Shown: positions 44,301-52,567, numbered from the stretch's first letter. The stretch is 64,000 nucleotides of DNA from Clostridia bacterium (GCA_017622215.1 JAGARO010000004.1:1-64000), one strand, 5' to 3'. Made by a program: numbers and translations. The notes: generated by a model from the sequence alone, not told the origin.

Positions 44301-46972
44301 GCGTAAGGTTCAATTTTTGTTACACTGTTGGGTATGTTTATATTCGAAAGACTTGAGCACCCATCAAAGGCACTGTTTCCTATTCGGGTAACACTATTGG
44401 GTATGGATATAGTCGTAAGGCTGGTGCAATCGCTAAACGCAAGCCTCTTGATTTCGGTTATAGTTTCAGGCAAAGTTATGCTTACGATAGCACTTTCTCG
44501 AAATACTACTCCAATATCTGTTACCGGATATCCTTGCACTGATGGTAAAATTGTTAAATCAGTTACAGAGTTATTATATGATAAAACGATGGCGCTATTG
44601 TCTTTAATATAATAAGTGACACCATCTATAGTATAAAGTTCGGGATCAGCACCTTCGGCAACAATAAAATACAAATAATTATTGTTCACCGCAAAGGTAT
44701 GTGCATACGAATTTTCATATACCAATAACATAACCGTTGAGGGGATAGCGTCTGAGTCTATGTACTTTACGGTTGATGGTATTTTTAGCTGTGCCAATCT
44801 TAGGCAACCACGAAAAGCAACAGAACCGATGCTTGTTACGCTTGATGGGATTGTAACATTGATAAGGTTTGTGCAACCTTCAAAAGCCCAGTTACTGATT
44901 GACTTCAACTTACTAGGAAGAACTACGCTTTCAAGGTTGGTACAGCCTTGAAAAGCTCCTTTTGAAATTATGGTTATAGTATCTGGAATAGTTATAGTTT
45001 TAAGACTGGTGCATAGTTCAAATGCCAATTCTCCAATTGTCGTTATGTTATCAGAAAAAAATATCTCCGTAAGTTTTGCACAACTACTAAACATCCGGAG
45101 TGGCATAGTTATTTTTCCCAGAAGACTTACCTTTACAAGACCATTACAATATGAAAAAGCAGATTGTCCAACTGAAGTTACATTGGCGGGGATAACTAAT
45201 TCTGTAATACTACCACATGAATGAAATGCACATTTTTCTATTGTTTTGACGTTTTGGGGAATTACCAAATCTCTAAGGGCAGTACATCTGTAAAAAGCAT
45301 ATTCGCATATTGTGGTTACGTTGTTTCCTAGTGTTAAATTTCTTAATCCGGAACAATATGCAAAGGCATAATCACATATTGTGATAACTCCGTTTCCGGT
45401 TGTTACGCTTTCAAGACTGTCACACTCATAAAAAGCATATTCACCTATTTCCGTTACGCTATCCGGAATAGCTATACTTTTAAGGCTTCCGCACCAGTAA
45501 AAAGCTCTATAACCTATTGCTGATATTCCTTCTGAAATTGTTATGGTTGTAAGATGGCTGCAATAAGCAAAGGCGGAGCTTTTTATTATTTTTATTGTTT
45601 CAGGCAAAACTATAGACGTGATACTGGTATATGCAAAAACAGACCTAATATCTGTTACCGGATATCCCCCTACGCTTGACGGTATGATTAAACTTTTTAC
45701 CACTCCATCATAAGATAAAACTACTGCTTCGGCATCTTTAATAAAATAAGTAACCCCTTCTACAGTATAGAATTCAGGTTCTGCCCCATCGATAACAACA
45801 AAATGCAAACAATTATTGTTTACCGCAAAGGTATGCGCGTATGAATTATGGTCTACCATAAGAACTATATTACTTGAAAAAGAGGTTGTGTACATCGTGG
45901 TTACACTTGACGGAATTTTTATTTTTATAAATCCTTCGCAGTCATAAAAAGCTTTGCCTTTTATTGTCTCTAATCCTTCAGCAAGAGTTATACTCGTAAT
46001 TTTATAACAATATCCAAAAGCAGAGCTTCCTATTACATTTACGCCTTTTCCTACTATAACAGTTTCAAGGTTGCTACAAGTTTCAAACGCCTTATCACCT
46101 ATCTCTTCTACGCCATCAGGTATAGTTATGCTTGTAAGCCCATCACAATTATAAAACGCTGAATTTCCTATTGCTTTGATACTGTTTGGAATGGTTATGC
46201 TTTTAAGATTTATACAGTTATAAAAAGCTGAATCCTTAATGGATAGTATTGTTTCGGGCAAAACTATGCTTTTAATGTTGCTTTCTTTGAAAACATTATT
46301 AATATCTTTTACTGGGTAGCCATTTATATTTGACGGAATTACAAGGTCCGTTAAACTCCCGTTAAATGATGTGGCATATGCATAGCCGTTTTGTATATAG
46401 TATTCCACACCGTTTAGAGTTATAATTTCAGGCTCGGCATTAGAATTTAATATTTTAAAAGATATATTATTTTCGGTTGCATAAGTATATGATGCGGTAG
46501 TTTCATTACAATAAATAGTCAGCTTCCCGCATCCTGCAAAAGCATTTTCCCCAATGCTTGTAACTGTATCATATAAAATGATAGAGTTGAAGTTTGTACA
46601 GCCGGAGAAAGCCTTGCCGCCAATTGTTGTAAGGCTTTCGTTGGTTACAATACACACTAAATTAGTGGCATCCTCGAAAGCTGACGCCCCAATTTCAGTT
46701 ATACCTTCACCAAGAGTTACACTGTTAAGGGCTGTATTACCCTTAAATAACTCATTCCCAAGCTTAATTACAGAATACTCTGTATCTCCCTTGGTTAATT
46801 TTGAAGGAACATAAACGTCAGTCTGTGTGCCCTTGTATGCTGTAACTTCCACACCTGTGCTATAGGGCTGGAATTCCCACAAATTGCTGTCGTCAATTTC
46901 CACAGCAAACACAGATGTACAGCACAATAATATTGTGATTAAAATGCTACAAAACAAAAGTGCCTTTTTCAT
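41306..46972 (-). CDS. Giant BspA-type leucine-rich-repeat surface protein
   Basis: 1888 residues from the ATG at 46972, giving a signal peptide (KKALLFCSILITILLCCTSV); the frame extends 24 codons upstream without a site. The first two thirds is four blocks of LRR_5/BspA repeats (cores like LTSITIPDGVEEIGDKAF). Blocks meet at caps like SYAHTFAVNNN followed by YTVEGVTYFIKDAEAVVLSY and GGYPVTDI. Four beta-sandwich carboxypeptidase-regulatory-like domains follow (about 42240-43300), then a helical segment and a beta-rich C-terminus. No LPXTG or SLH motif is seen, so how it attaches is unclear. Adhesion is likely from family knowledge. Confidence 0.88.
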   Translation of the reverse strand: MKKALLFCSILITILLCCTSVFAVEIDDSNLWEFQPYSTGVEVTAYKGTQTDVYVPSKLTKGDTEYSVIKLGNELFKGNTALNSVTLGEGITEIGASAFEDATNLVCIVTNESLTTIGGKAFSGCTNFNSIILYDTVTSIGENAFAGCGKLTIYCNETTASYTYATENNISFKILNSNAEPEIITLNGVEYYIQNGYAYATSFNGSLTDLVIPSNINGYPVKDINNVFKESNIKSIVLPETILSIKDSAFYNCINLKSITIPNSIKAIGNSAFYNCDGLTSITIPDGVEEIGDKAFETCSNLETVIVGKGVNVIGSSAFGYCYKITSITLAEGLETIKGKAFYDCEGFIKIKIPSSVTTMYTTSFSSNIVLMVDHNSYAHTFAVNNNCLHFVVIDGAEPEFYTVEGVTYFIKDAEAVVLSYDGVVKSLIIPSSVGGYPVTDIRSVFAYTSITSIVLPETIKIIKSSAFAYCSHLTTITISEGISAIGYRAFYWCGSLKSIAIPDSVTEIGEYAFYECDSLESVTTGNGVITICDYAFAYCSGLRNLTLGNNVTTICEYAFYRCTALRDLVIPQNVKTIEKCAFHSCGSITELVIPANVTSVGQSAFSYCNGLVKVSLLGKITMPLRMFSSCAKLTEIFFSDNITTIGELAFELCTSLKTITIPDTITIISKGAFQGCTNLESVVLPSKLKSISNWAFEGCTNLINVTIPSSVTSIGSVAFRGCLRLAQLKIPSTVKYIDSDAIPSTVMLLVYENSYAHTFAVNNNYLYFIVAEGADPELYTIDGVTYYIKDNSAIVLSYNNSVTDLTILPSVQGYPVTDIGVVFRESAIVSITLPETITEIKRLAFSDCTSLTTISIPNSVTRIGNSAFDGCSSLSNINIPNSVTKIEPYAFRDCDSLIKVIIPDSVTEIGYCAFEWCDNLISITFPDSVTSLGTSVLYNCTKLKNVTLPSNMTAIPASMFHACRSLVNITIPENVRTIGDYAFSSCENLAELNLPDNVETIGTNAFHYCRRLENLVIPDSVVYIGPDAFGYCSSISSIEIGAGLSTISSSTFVNCNSLRKLTIPGNVKVIGDNAFAPCTQLNKLVMCEGVTTIGNEAFKNCSMLSNFTIPASVTSIGERAFMGCSNLTEIIIPDSIANIKNQTFAGCTGIRRVVLPDNLQSISPYAFASSAKVSKIRIPSSVLSLSYNSFPSTTIWIVEKDSYAHTFATENNLLYFIIHKTENPEISFGKGITGTVKNTKGEAVAGATIEILYDDGTLKESVVADNNGNYTFTYAEVGRYTIRATDSNGNTASEIVSVKRMNVFDVYIAGETDLILKQSYSVSGTVFPELAKITLSDTMGNIIKTIETTDGTFTFTDIPRGSYIVKAENGNGSTTTEIYVSNEDVSGIILEIKAQSATISGDTKIENRDGSFTAKVWIKIDLIDANGNVVAHTTTDEEGRYTFNNVPAGSYNIVATTNEMRPDIIGGFDKSHELKGYGHIEIVEFTEYIIDTIVLREDKINITSVSGKVTANGSTQDCQVILTNENGDQVAVFVTDNNGKYNFINIPDGMYCITAITKVDGMGFTVITIKDGAVHGNTDIKVAKADKISKREATLLSIPDCNTKAEAILYIEAIHSEKAFYDSLSDKERKQLSEEWIEKLFKLVALVTNSTIETTEGVTVENLESVISTDEIEETVEFTLTVTETSPSNAGEDGINSEEEYETEKIKDKKGKNKNIAKYYDITFTKDGENISNIQKQTETNGKLRITMEIPEEYRGHTHYSFIHMHKGEAVTLVDLDDDPNTVTFEIDKFSTFALAYSDTELVGEVEQVIYPASISYNDKTGKISVSSTVAGTLYVATYNDMQLVSLSKYPIPVGLSEEICELSSNQAAFVWNSDQEPLCKKFTLGN
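43310..46530 (-). repeat. Four-block modular LRR region within the giant protein
   Basis: Junction sequences recur near 46430-46525, 45770-45870, 44640-44730 and 43310-43390 with the same motif order: IP-S/T-V, a hydrophobic strand, SYxHTFAxxNN, a short linker, then (three times) a header with GVxYYIxD and GYPVxDI. Between them are tandem LRR units of about 23 residues. The blocks are about 0.6, 1.1 and 1.3 kb, suggesting growth by intragenic duplication. Confidence 0.7.
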
Positions 46973-47104
46973 AGTAACAAAACCCCTTTTTGAAAATATG
47001 TATATTAATGTAATAATACCATATAATGCTATAAAAATCAACATATTTAGAAATCATAAGCAAACAAAAAAGGGTTTCCAATTGGAAACCCTTTAATTTT
47101 TTAA

Positions 47105-47353
47105 TTAGTCAGCGCTGTATGGAAGTAAAGCAATGTATCTTGCTCTCTTGATAGCAACTGTGAGCTGTCTCTGGTGCTTTGCGCAACAGCCTGTGATTCT
47201 TCTAGGGAAAATCTTAGCTCTTTCAGTAACATATCTTCTGAGTTTAGCAACATCTTTATAATCAATGTGGTCAACTTTGTCCACACAGAAAGCACATGCT
47301 TTTTTCTTAGGTCTTCTCATACGGCTTCTGTCCATTTTTTCTTTTTCAGCCAT
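47105..47353 (-). CDS. rpsR: 30S ribosomal protein S18
   Basis: 82 residues from the ATG at 47353 (aaggagga ahead). [42 protein letters not shown]. The CxxC and CC pairs make it the zinc-binding form. Last gene of the conserved rpsF-ssb-rpsR operon. Confidence 0.96.
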   Translation of the reverse strand: MAEKEKMDRSRMRRPKKKACAFCVDKVDHIDYKDVAKLRRYVTERAKIFPRRITGCCAKHQRQLTVAIKRARYIALLPYSAD

Positions 47354-47377
47354 AATAAAGCTCCTCCTTATCAAATA

Positions 47378-47800
47378 TTAGAACGGCAAATCGTCGTCTG
47401 TACCAAGTGGTGAAAAGCCGTCGTCTGCAGGCATTTCAGCCATAGGTGCAGGGCTCTCGAATGAGCCGGCGCCTGAACCGTTTGAGCTTCCCTTAGCTTC
47501 GCCAAAGGAAACTTCATTTGCAATAACTTCAGTTACATAATTCTTCTTTCCGTCCTGACCTTCCCAAGTTCTTGTGGAAATACGGCCGATGACAATAATC
47601 ATTCTGCCCTTGCTGAAGTAGTTTGAAACAAATTCAGCAGTCTTGTTCCAAGCAACAACGTTGATAAAATCAGTTGTACGGTTTTCGCCGTAACCGTTAT
47701 CAATTGCAATAGAAAAACTACAAACAGGTGTACCCGAATTAGTATGTCTGAGTTCAGGGTCCCTTGTAAGTCTTCCCATTAAAATCGCCTTGTTAATCAT
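47378..47800 (-). CDS. ssb: Single-stranded DNA-binding protein
   Basis: 140 residues. OB fold begins NKAILMGRLTRDPELRHTNS and has CSFSIAID and KGRMIIVIGRISTRTWEG; a Gly/Ser linker leads to the protein-interaction tail DDDLPF. Sits between rpsF and rpsR as in Bacillus, with ggaggttt ahead. Confidence 0.97.
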   Translation of the reverse strand: MINKAILMGRLTRDPELRHTNSGTPVCSFSIAIDNGYGENRTTDFINVVAWNKTAEFVSNYFSKGRMIIVIGRISTRTWEGQDGKKNYVTEVIANEVSFGEAKGSSNGSGAGSFESPAPMAEMPADDGFSPLGTDDDLPF

Positions 47801-47814
47801 AGAAAAACCTCCAA

Positions 47815-48114
47815 TTATTCTTCGATTTTCTTAATTGTGATTTCTCTTAAGATGCCGTCTGTAATTCCGAATACACGTTCGAGTTCAGCAATAAAATCAG
47901 GCTTTGAAGAAAAATTAACCAAAACATAGTAACCTTCGGTAGCATAGTTGATTTCGTAAGCAAGCTTTCTCTTACCCCACTCCTCAACTGATTCAATTGT
48001 ACCGTTGGCTTCTATTAATGATTTGAACTTCTCAACGAGAGCAGCAATTTCTTCATCAGTTTTTCTCGCGTCGATTACGAAAATGTTTTCGTACTTGTTG
48101 ATGTTTTCAACCAT
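47815..48114 (-). CDS. rpsF: 30S ribosomal protein S6
   Basis: 99 residues from the ATG at 48114 with aggaggaggtg ahead; a frame start at 48153 is upstream of that site. YENIFVIDARKTDEEI, EEWGKRKLAYEINYATEGYYVLV. S6 binds S18 in the 30S platform. The leader can form a CTTTCGC/GCGAAGG hairpin, but no clear S6:S18 binding motif was found. Confidence 0.96.
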   Translation of the reverse strand: MVENINKYENIFVIDARKTDEEIAALVEKFKSLIEANGTIESVEEWGKRKLAYEINYATEGYYVLVNFSSKPDFIAELERVFGITDGILREITIKKIEE

Positions 48115-48191
48115 TAAATTCACCTCCTCCTGGACTTTTGACCTTCGCAACAAGCGAAAGCAAGGATTGTTATTATTCTTATAACCAAACC

Positions 48192-48220
48192 ATTTTATTA
48201 CATTTTTCTCTTTTTGTCAA
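48192..48220 (-). promoter_or_regulatory. SigA promoter of rpsF-ssb-rpsR
   Basis: On the minus strand TTGACA, 17 bases, TAAAAT, about 80 bases before rpsF. It backs onto the divergent spoIID-like gene. Confidence 0.85.
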
Positions 48221-48267
48221 GTCTAATTGAAAATTTTCCTAATATAATGAAGAAAGAGGTGTTGCCA

Positions 48268-49185
48268 ATGAAAAAAGTTCTTAAATTCTGCACTTTTGCA
48301 GTGATTTTGTTCTTTCTTCCAATGATAGTTGCTCTCCCTTTCGGTTTTATAGAGGGGATTGCCTTTGAGGATGAGGAAATTGATATATGGAAAAGGGAAA
48401 AAGTAATTGTAACAGTGCTGGACAAGGGTGAATACATAGAAAAAGATGTGGAGGAGCATCTTTTGGGGGTGCTTATAGGAGAAATGCCTGTATCCTATGA
48501 AATGGAAGCCCTTAAGGCACAGGCTGTTGCGGGGAGAACATACATCTACCGCAAAATCGGAACAAACCCTGTATCTCACCCCGAGGCAGACCTTTGCACA
48601 AATCCCTCATGCTGTATGGCATATACAGATGTGGAAAGTGTTGATGAGAAAAGCCTTGAAAAAATCAGGCGGGCAGTTGATGAGACAGCGGGAGAATACC
48701 TTGTTTATGAAAATGAGATTGCATCAGCATTTTTCTATGCCTGCTCCTCGGGGAAAACTGAAAATTCAGAGGACGTCTGGGGAGAGGAAGTGCCCTATCT
48801 TCGCTCAGTTGAAAGTCAGGGAGATAATAATAACCCAAAGCTTATAGAGGAAAAAACCTATACGCCTCAACAACTTAAAAGTGCTTTGGGGGTAAACAGC
48901 ATTGAAATCGGCGGAATTACATATACAGAGGGCGGGTCTGTTAAAAATATAAAGATAGGTGGAAAAACCTTTAAAGGAACTGAAATCCGAAGTCTTTTAG
49001 GGCTTCGTTCAGCCTGTTTTACCATTTCGAAAAATAACAAAAACTACATAATTATAACCAAAGGCAACGGCCACGGTGTTGGAATGAGTCAGTTCGGTGC
49101 AAATGAAATGGCAAAGACAGGAAGCAACTATGAGGAAATTCTGCATCACTACTTTAGTGGGTGCATTCTCGACAAAAATCTATAA
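48268..49185 (+). CDS. spoIID: SpoIID/LytB-type sporulation lytic transglycosylase
   Basis: 305 residues from the ATG at 48268 (agaggtg ahead). One N-terminal helix (about 8-28). VEEHLLGVLIGEMPVSYEMEALKAQAVAGRTY is the SpoIID signature, with catalytic Glu in GEMP; later FFYACSSGKTENSEDVWG, VESQGDN and the final GHGVGMSQFGA. With SpoIIP and SpoIIM it degrades septal peptidoglycan during engulfment. Others of the family (SpoIID-like amidase enhancers) look alike, so the exact paralogue is likely but not proven. Confidence 0.85.
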   Translation: MKKVLKFCTFAVILFFLPMIVALPFGFIEGIAFEDEEIDIWKREKVIVTVLDKGEYIEKDVEEHLLGVLIGEMPVSYEMEALKAQAVAGRTYIYRKIGTNPVSHPEADLCTNPSCCMAYTDVESVDEKSLEKIRRAVDETAGEYLVYENEIASAFFYACSSGKTENSEDVWGEEVPYLRSVESQGDNNNPKLIEEKTYTPQQLKSALGVNSIEIGGITYTEGGSVKNIKIGGKTFKGTEIRSLLGLRSACFTISKNNKNYIIITKGNGHGVGMSQFGANEMAKTGSNYEEILHHYFSGCILDKNL

Positions 49186-49212
49186 AAATTTACAAAATTT
49201 TGTATTTTTCTA

Positions 49213-49241
49213 TTTACAAATAACACTATATATGGTATAAT
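49213..49241 (+). promoter_or_regulatory. Strong SigA promoter of veg
   Basis: TTTACA, 17 bases, TATAAT, 38 bases before veg. The Bacillus veg promoter is also among the strongest known. Confidence 0.8.
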
Positions 49242-49279
49242 CACCCCATAAGCATTTAAAAATGTTGTGGGGTGAAAAG

Positions 49280-49537
49280 ATGGATAATAAAGTTGAAATT
49301 CAGAGAATAAAGACTGACCTTGAGTCAAATCTCGGAAATAAGATTAAGTTTGCATCTAAGAGGGGCAGAAAGAAAAAGGTTGTCAGGTCCGGAGTTATCG
49401 AAGGAATCTATCCTAATATTTTTGTAATTAAAGTTGACCCTGCTATTGAGGACGAAGAAATGGTTGAACAGAGAGTGTCATACAGATATTCTGATATTAT
49501 TACAAGAACTGTTGAACTTGCTCTTTGCGAGGAATAA
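49280..49537 (+). CDS. veg: Veg family protein
   Basis: 85 residues from the ATG at 49280 (gtggggtg ahead). EIQRIKTDLESNLGNKIKFAS, a basic RGRKKKV patch, VIEGIYPNIFVIKVD and RVSYRYSDIIT match Veg. In Bacillus it influences biofilm matrix through SinR; the wider role in clostridia is unknown. Its own promoter and terminator make it a single-gene unit. Confidence 0.92.
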   Translation: MDNKVEIQRIKTDLESNLGNKIKFASKRGRKKKVVRSGVIEGIYPNIFVIKVDPAIEDEEMVEQRVSYRYSDIITRTVELALCEE

Positions 49538-49566
49538 TGCTAGGTTGAGAGCAACAAGGAAGAAAT

Positions 49567-49594
49567 AAAGAGGTCTTTGGGGAAAGACCTCTTT
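49567..49594. terminator. Bidirectional intrinsic terminator
   Basis: AAAGAGGTCTTT, loop GGGG, AAAGACCTCTTT, between the convergent veg and spmB. Confidence 0.9.
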
Positions 49595-50119
49595 TTATTT
49601 ATTAAGAAGTAAATAAACCGTAAAAACGGACAAAATAATTCCTGTAAAATCCGCTGTGAGCGCTGATTTAAGCGTATGGCGGGTTTTTTTAATTCCAATA
49701 CAACCAAAGTAAACAGCCAAAGTGTAAAATGTAGTTTCCGTGCTTCCCATCATAACTGAGGCAATCCTGCCTACAAGGGAGTCGGGACCGTATTTGTTTA
49801 AGATATCTGTAACGATAGCGATTGATCCGCTTCCCGAAATGGGGCGGAGAATTGCAAGAGGAAAAATTTCCTTTGGAATACGGAGGAAATTTAATACGGG
49901 TGAAAAAAGCTCGGAGATAATTTCCATAGCACCTGAGGCACGGAACATTGAGATTCCAACCATAAGACCCACAAGAGAGGGCATAATTTTAACTGTGCAC
50001 TGTAGTCCTTCCTTTGCCCCCTCTGTAAAGGCGTCAAAAACCTTGACTTTTCTTATAATGCCTGACAGGACAAAAACAAAAATCATAAGAGGAACAGCGT
50101 ATGCAGAGATAAAACTCAT
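49595..50119 (-). CDS. spmB: Spore maturation protein SpmB
   Basis: 174 residues, four to five helices. VPLMIFVFVLSGIIRKVKVF, LVGLMVGISMFRASGAM, RPISGSGSIAIVTDI and GSTETTFYTLAVYFG are hallmarks of the Gate/nucleoside-recognition family. SpmA and SpmB act in core dehydration of the spore. The start overlaps the spmA stop by 4 bases. Confidence 0.95.
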   Translation of the reverse strand: MSFISAYAVPLMIFVFVLSGIIRKVKVFDAFTEGAKEGLQCTVKIMPSLVGLMVGISMFRASGAMEIISELFSPVLNFLRIPKEIFPLAILRPISGSGSIAIVTDILNKYGPDSLVGRIASVMMGSTETTFYTLAVYFGCIGIKKTRHTLKSALTADFTGIILSVFTVYLLLNK

Positions 50120-50697
50120 AATTTTGACCTCTTTTCAAGTATTTTTGAAACAGTTACCCCCGCAACCAGGGCGAGAATACTGCATATCCATACGGGAAGA
50201 ATAATTTCTCCGGGATTTTGTGAGCCGTACATCTGCCGAAGGGAGATAATTGTGGAGGGGATAAGCTGGATTGAGGCTGTGTTTATAACAGCAAAGGTGC
50301 ACATTTCGTCCGAGGCTGTGTCGCGGAAGTTGTTGAGTTTGTTAAGTTCTTCCATAGCTTTAAGCCCAAGGGGTGTGGCTGCATTTCCCATCCCAAGAAG
50401 ATTTGCAGTCATATTCATTGAAATTGCAGTCATAGCAGGGGAGTTTTTGGGGAGCTTGGGAAAAAGCCTGTGAGTTAAAGGACGCAGGGCAGTTTCGAAA
50501 AAGGAGGTAAGCCCCGACTTCTCTGCAATTTTATTAAGTCCTGTCCAGAAACACATAATACCAAGGAGGTTAATTATTGTGGTAACAGCCTCCTTAGCTC
50601 CGTCGATTGATGCGGCGGTAACGTCCGATACGTTGCCGTTTATAGCTGAAATAACAAAGGAAATAACAATCATAAATCCCCAGATATAGTTCATCAT
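50116..50697 (-). CDS. spmA: Spore maturation protein SpmA
   Basis: 193 residues from the ATG at 50697 (gggtgatt ahead). The frame extends to 50826 but lacks a site and includes the sigma-E-like promoter. MNYIWGFMIVISFVISAINGN, SMNMTANLLGMGNAATPLGL, FAVINTASIQLIPSTIISLR. Coupled to spmB by ATGA. Confidence 0.95.
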   Translation of the reverse strand: MMNYIWGFMIVISFVISAINGNVSDVTAASIDGAKEAVTTIINLLGIMCFWTGLNKIAEKSGLTSFFETALRPLTHRLFPKLPKNSPAMTAISMNMTANLLGMGNAATPLGLKAMEELNKLNNFRDTASDEMCTFAVINTASIQLIPSTIISLRQMYGSQNPGEIILPVWICSILALVAGVTVSKILEKRSKL

Positions 50698-50713
50698 AAT
50701 AATCACCCAGAAA

Positions 50714-50741
50714 ATTATATGGGACAAAAACGAGAATATGT
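50714..50741 (-). promoter_or_regulatory. Sigma-E-like promoter of spmAB
   Basis: On the minus strand ACATATT, 13 bases, CATATAAT, matching the sigma-E pattern (kmATATT, 13-14, CATAcAhT) closely. Mother-cell expression of spmAB is known in Bacillus. Confidence 0.65.
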
Positions 50742-50890
50742 CCAAAAATTTTGTAATAATGGGGGACAAACTGGGACAAAGGGAAGAAATAAATAAAAAA
50801 AGGAGAAAAGATAGAAAAATTTGCATATGAAAAGCCTTTGAAATAGAAAAATTATTGTGTTACTGTAATTTTAGAAAGGCTGGTGGAACA

Positions 50891-51727
50891 ATGCTTGCTA
50901 AAATTTCAAATGAAAGAAACAGAATAATTTTAACCAGGACTGAGGAAAAAGAAGAAGGAAAAATTTTAAATATCAGGACAGACGAAATAAGGACAAACCC
51001 CTGTCAGCCAAGAAAAGATTTTGACGAGGGTGCAATAGAAGAACTTGCAAATTCAATAAAAATGCATGGACTTATACAGCCTATAGCGGTAAGGCGTATC
51101 GGCGAAAAATTATATGAGCTTATAGCAGGTGAGCGAAGACTTCGTGCCTGTAAATCTTTAAATATGGAGGAAATTCCCGCAATAGTAGTTGACGCAACGG
51201 CTACGGACAGCGCAATTCTTGCTCTTATCGAGAATATCCAGCGTGAAAATTTAGGATACATAGAAGAGGCCAACGCCTATCTGTCCCTTGTGTCAGAGCA
51301 CGGAATAACACAGGAGGAGCTTGCCGAAAGATTAGGAAAAAGTCAGTCCACAGTTGCAAACAAAATAAGAATTTTAAGGCTTTCCTCCCAGGTAAGACAA
51401 CTTCTTGCGGAGAACAATTTAAGTGAAAGACACGCCAGAGCCTTACTTAAACTGAATACAGACAAGGACAGGCTCAGGGCTCTTGATATTGTAATAAAAA
51501 GAGGTCTTAATGTCCAGAAAACAGAGGAGCTTATAGCAGGGATGCTGGAAGAAAAAGCAGAAATTGAAAAGCCGAAAAACATCAGGATTTTCAAGGATAT
51601 ACGCATTTTTTCAAATACAATAAGACAAGCCCTTGATATTATGAAGAAGTCAGGAATAAATGCAGAGTCAAGGACTCGTGAAGACGAAAATTACATAGAA
51701 TATCTAATAAAAATTCCAAAAGTATAG
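50891..51727 (+). CDS. ParB/Noc-family chromosome-binding CTPase
   Basis: 278 residues from the ATG at 50891 (ggtgg ahead). ParB core: NPCQPRKDFDEGAIEELANS, ELIAGERRLRACKSL (CTP-binding GERRxRA), ALIENIQRENLGYIEEA, then the helix-turn-helix TQEELAERLGKSQSTVANKI. The N-terminal about 25 residues could be a Noc-like membrane anchor. Noc stops division over the nucleoid; ParB segregates origins. Noc is more likely because no parA is adjacent. No parS or Noc site was recognised. Confidence 0.82.
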   Translation: MLAKISNERNRIILTRTEEKEEGKILNIRTDEIRTNPCQPRKDFDEGAIEELANSIKMHGLIQPIAVRRIGEKLYELIAGERRLRACKSLNMEEIPAIVVDATATDSAILALIENIQRENLGYIEEANAYLSLVSEHGITQEELAERLGKSQSTVANKIRILRLSSQVRQLLAENNLSERHARALLKLNTDKDRLRALDIVIKRGLNVQKTEELIAGMLEEKAEIEKPKNIRIFKDIRIFSNTIRQALDIMKKSGINAESRTREDENYIEYLIKIPKV

Positions 51728-51734
51728 AAAAGAG

Positions 51735-51764
51735 GTATAATTTTCAGTAAAAAGGGAGACACTT
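51735..51764 (+). promoter_or_regulatory. Sigma-F/G-type promoter of the spoIIQ-like gene
   Basis: GTATA, 15 bases, GGAGACACTT fits the forespore sigma-F consensus (GywTA, 15, GGnrAnAnTw) at every specified position. spoIIQ is a sigma-F gene in Bacillus. Confidence 0.7.
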
Positions 51765-51785
51765 TCAATATCGGAGGTGTAGAGT

Positions 51786-52478
51786 ATGAAAAATACAAAA
51801 AAGGCAACAAAAGGAAAGAAGATAAATGTAAAGCTGGGCAGGTATGCCACAACAGCTACGGCTGTTCTTGTGGTTGTGTGTGCCCTGGCCATAAACAACT
51901 CTGCAAGGGATAAAAAAGTTAAGGAGTTTAAGGAAGATGCCTGGACAGAGGCAGTTTCCAAGGTTGAAAAAAAGGTGGAACCCCCTGCTGTAAGGCAGGA
52001 ATATGAGCCTGAAGAAAAGGTGGTAGCAACCTCTGCAAAGGTTATGACTGAAGAAGAAATTATTGAGGAAATAGGAATGATAAATCCAACCTCAGGAGCA
52101 ATTTTAAAGCCATTTTCCGAGGGTGAGCTTGTCTATTCAAAAACTACAGACGACTGGCGTACTCATAACGGAGCTGACCTTGCCGCTACTGAAAACGGAG
52201 AGGTTAAGGCTGCAGCTGACGGAGTGATTTCCAAGGCGTATGAGGATAAGCTTTTAGGCTTTGTAATAGAAATTGTGCATACAGGCGGAGTAACAACCCG
52301 CTACGGAAACCTTAGTGGCATAGATATGGTACAGCCCGAGGCGGAAGTAAAAAAAGGTGATGTAATAGGAAATGTAGGTACGTCCTCTGTTTTAGAAGCA
52401 GGGGAAGAGACTCATCTCCACTTTGAAGTGCTGAAAGACAGCACAAGACAAAACCCTGAGCGTTATATAAGGAATTAG
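51786..52478 (+). CDS. spoIIQ: SpoIIQ-like M23 (LytM) peptidase-domain protein
   Basis: 230 residues with ggaggtg ahead. One membrane anchor (about 20-37), a charged linker, then an M23 domain with His127 and Asp131 (HNGAD) and His210/His212 (HLHFEV), so the zinc ligands are present. Clostridial SpoIIQ keeps a metal site and pairs with SpoIIIAH to bridge the forespore membranes, whereas Bacillus SpoIIQ has lost it. The forespore-type promoter ahead supports this reading. It could be another M23 endopeptidase. Confidence 0.8.
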   Translation: MKNTKKATKGKKINVKLGRYATTATAVLVVVCALAINNSARDKKVKEFKEDAWTEAVSKVEKKVEPPAVRQEYEPEEKVVATSAKVMTEEEIIEEIGMINPTSGAILKPFSEGELVYSKTTDDWRTHNGADLAATENGEVKAAADGVISKAYEDKLLGFVIEIVHTGGVTTRYGNLSGIDMVQPEAEVKKGDVIGNVGTSSVLEAGEETHLHFEVLKDSTRQNPERYIRN

Positions 52479-52537
52479 TTTTGTGCTGTTTTCCATAATT
52501 GTCCCCCACCCCAAAAGCCCGAAAGGGCAAAGAAAAA

Positions 52538-52566
52538 CCCTGCGACCAGCCATCGCAGGGTTTTTT
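52538..52566 (+). terminator. Intrinsic terminator after the spoIIQ-like gene
   Basis: CCCTGCGA, loop CCAGCCA, TCGCAGGG, six T. A second small hairpin GCCC-GAAA-GGGC precedes it (52516-52528). Confidence 0.85.
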
Positions 52567-52567
52567 A

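Noticed and set aside
48115-48191. S6:S18 mRNA-binding leader before rpsF
   Set aside because: A hairpin is present, but I could not find the CCG/GGY bulge motif of that leader.
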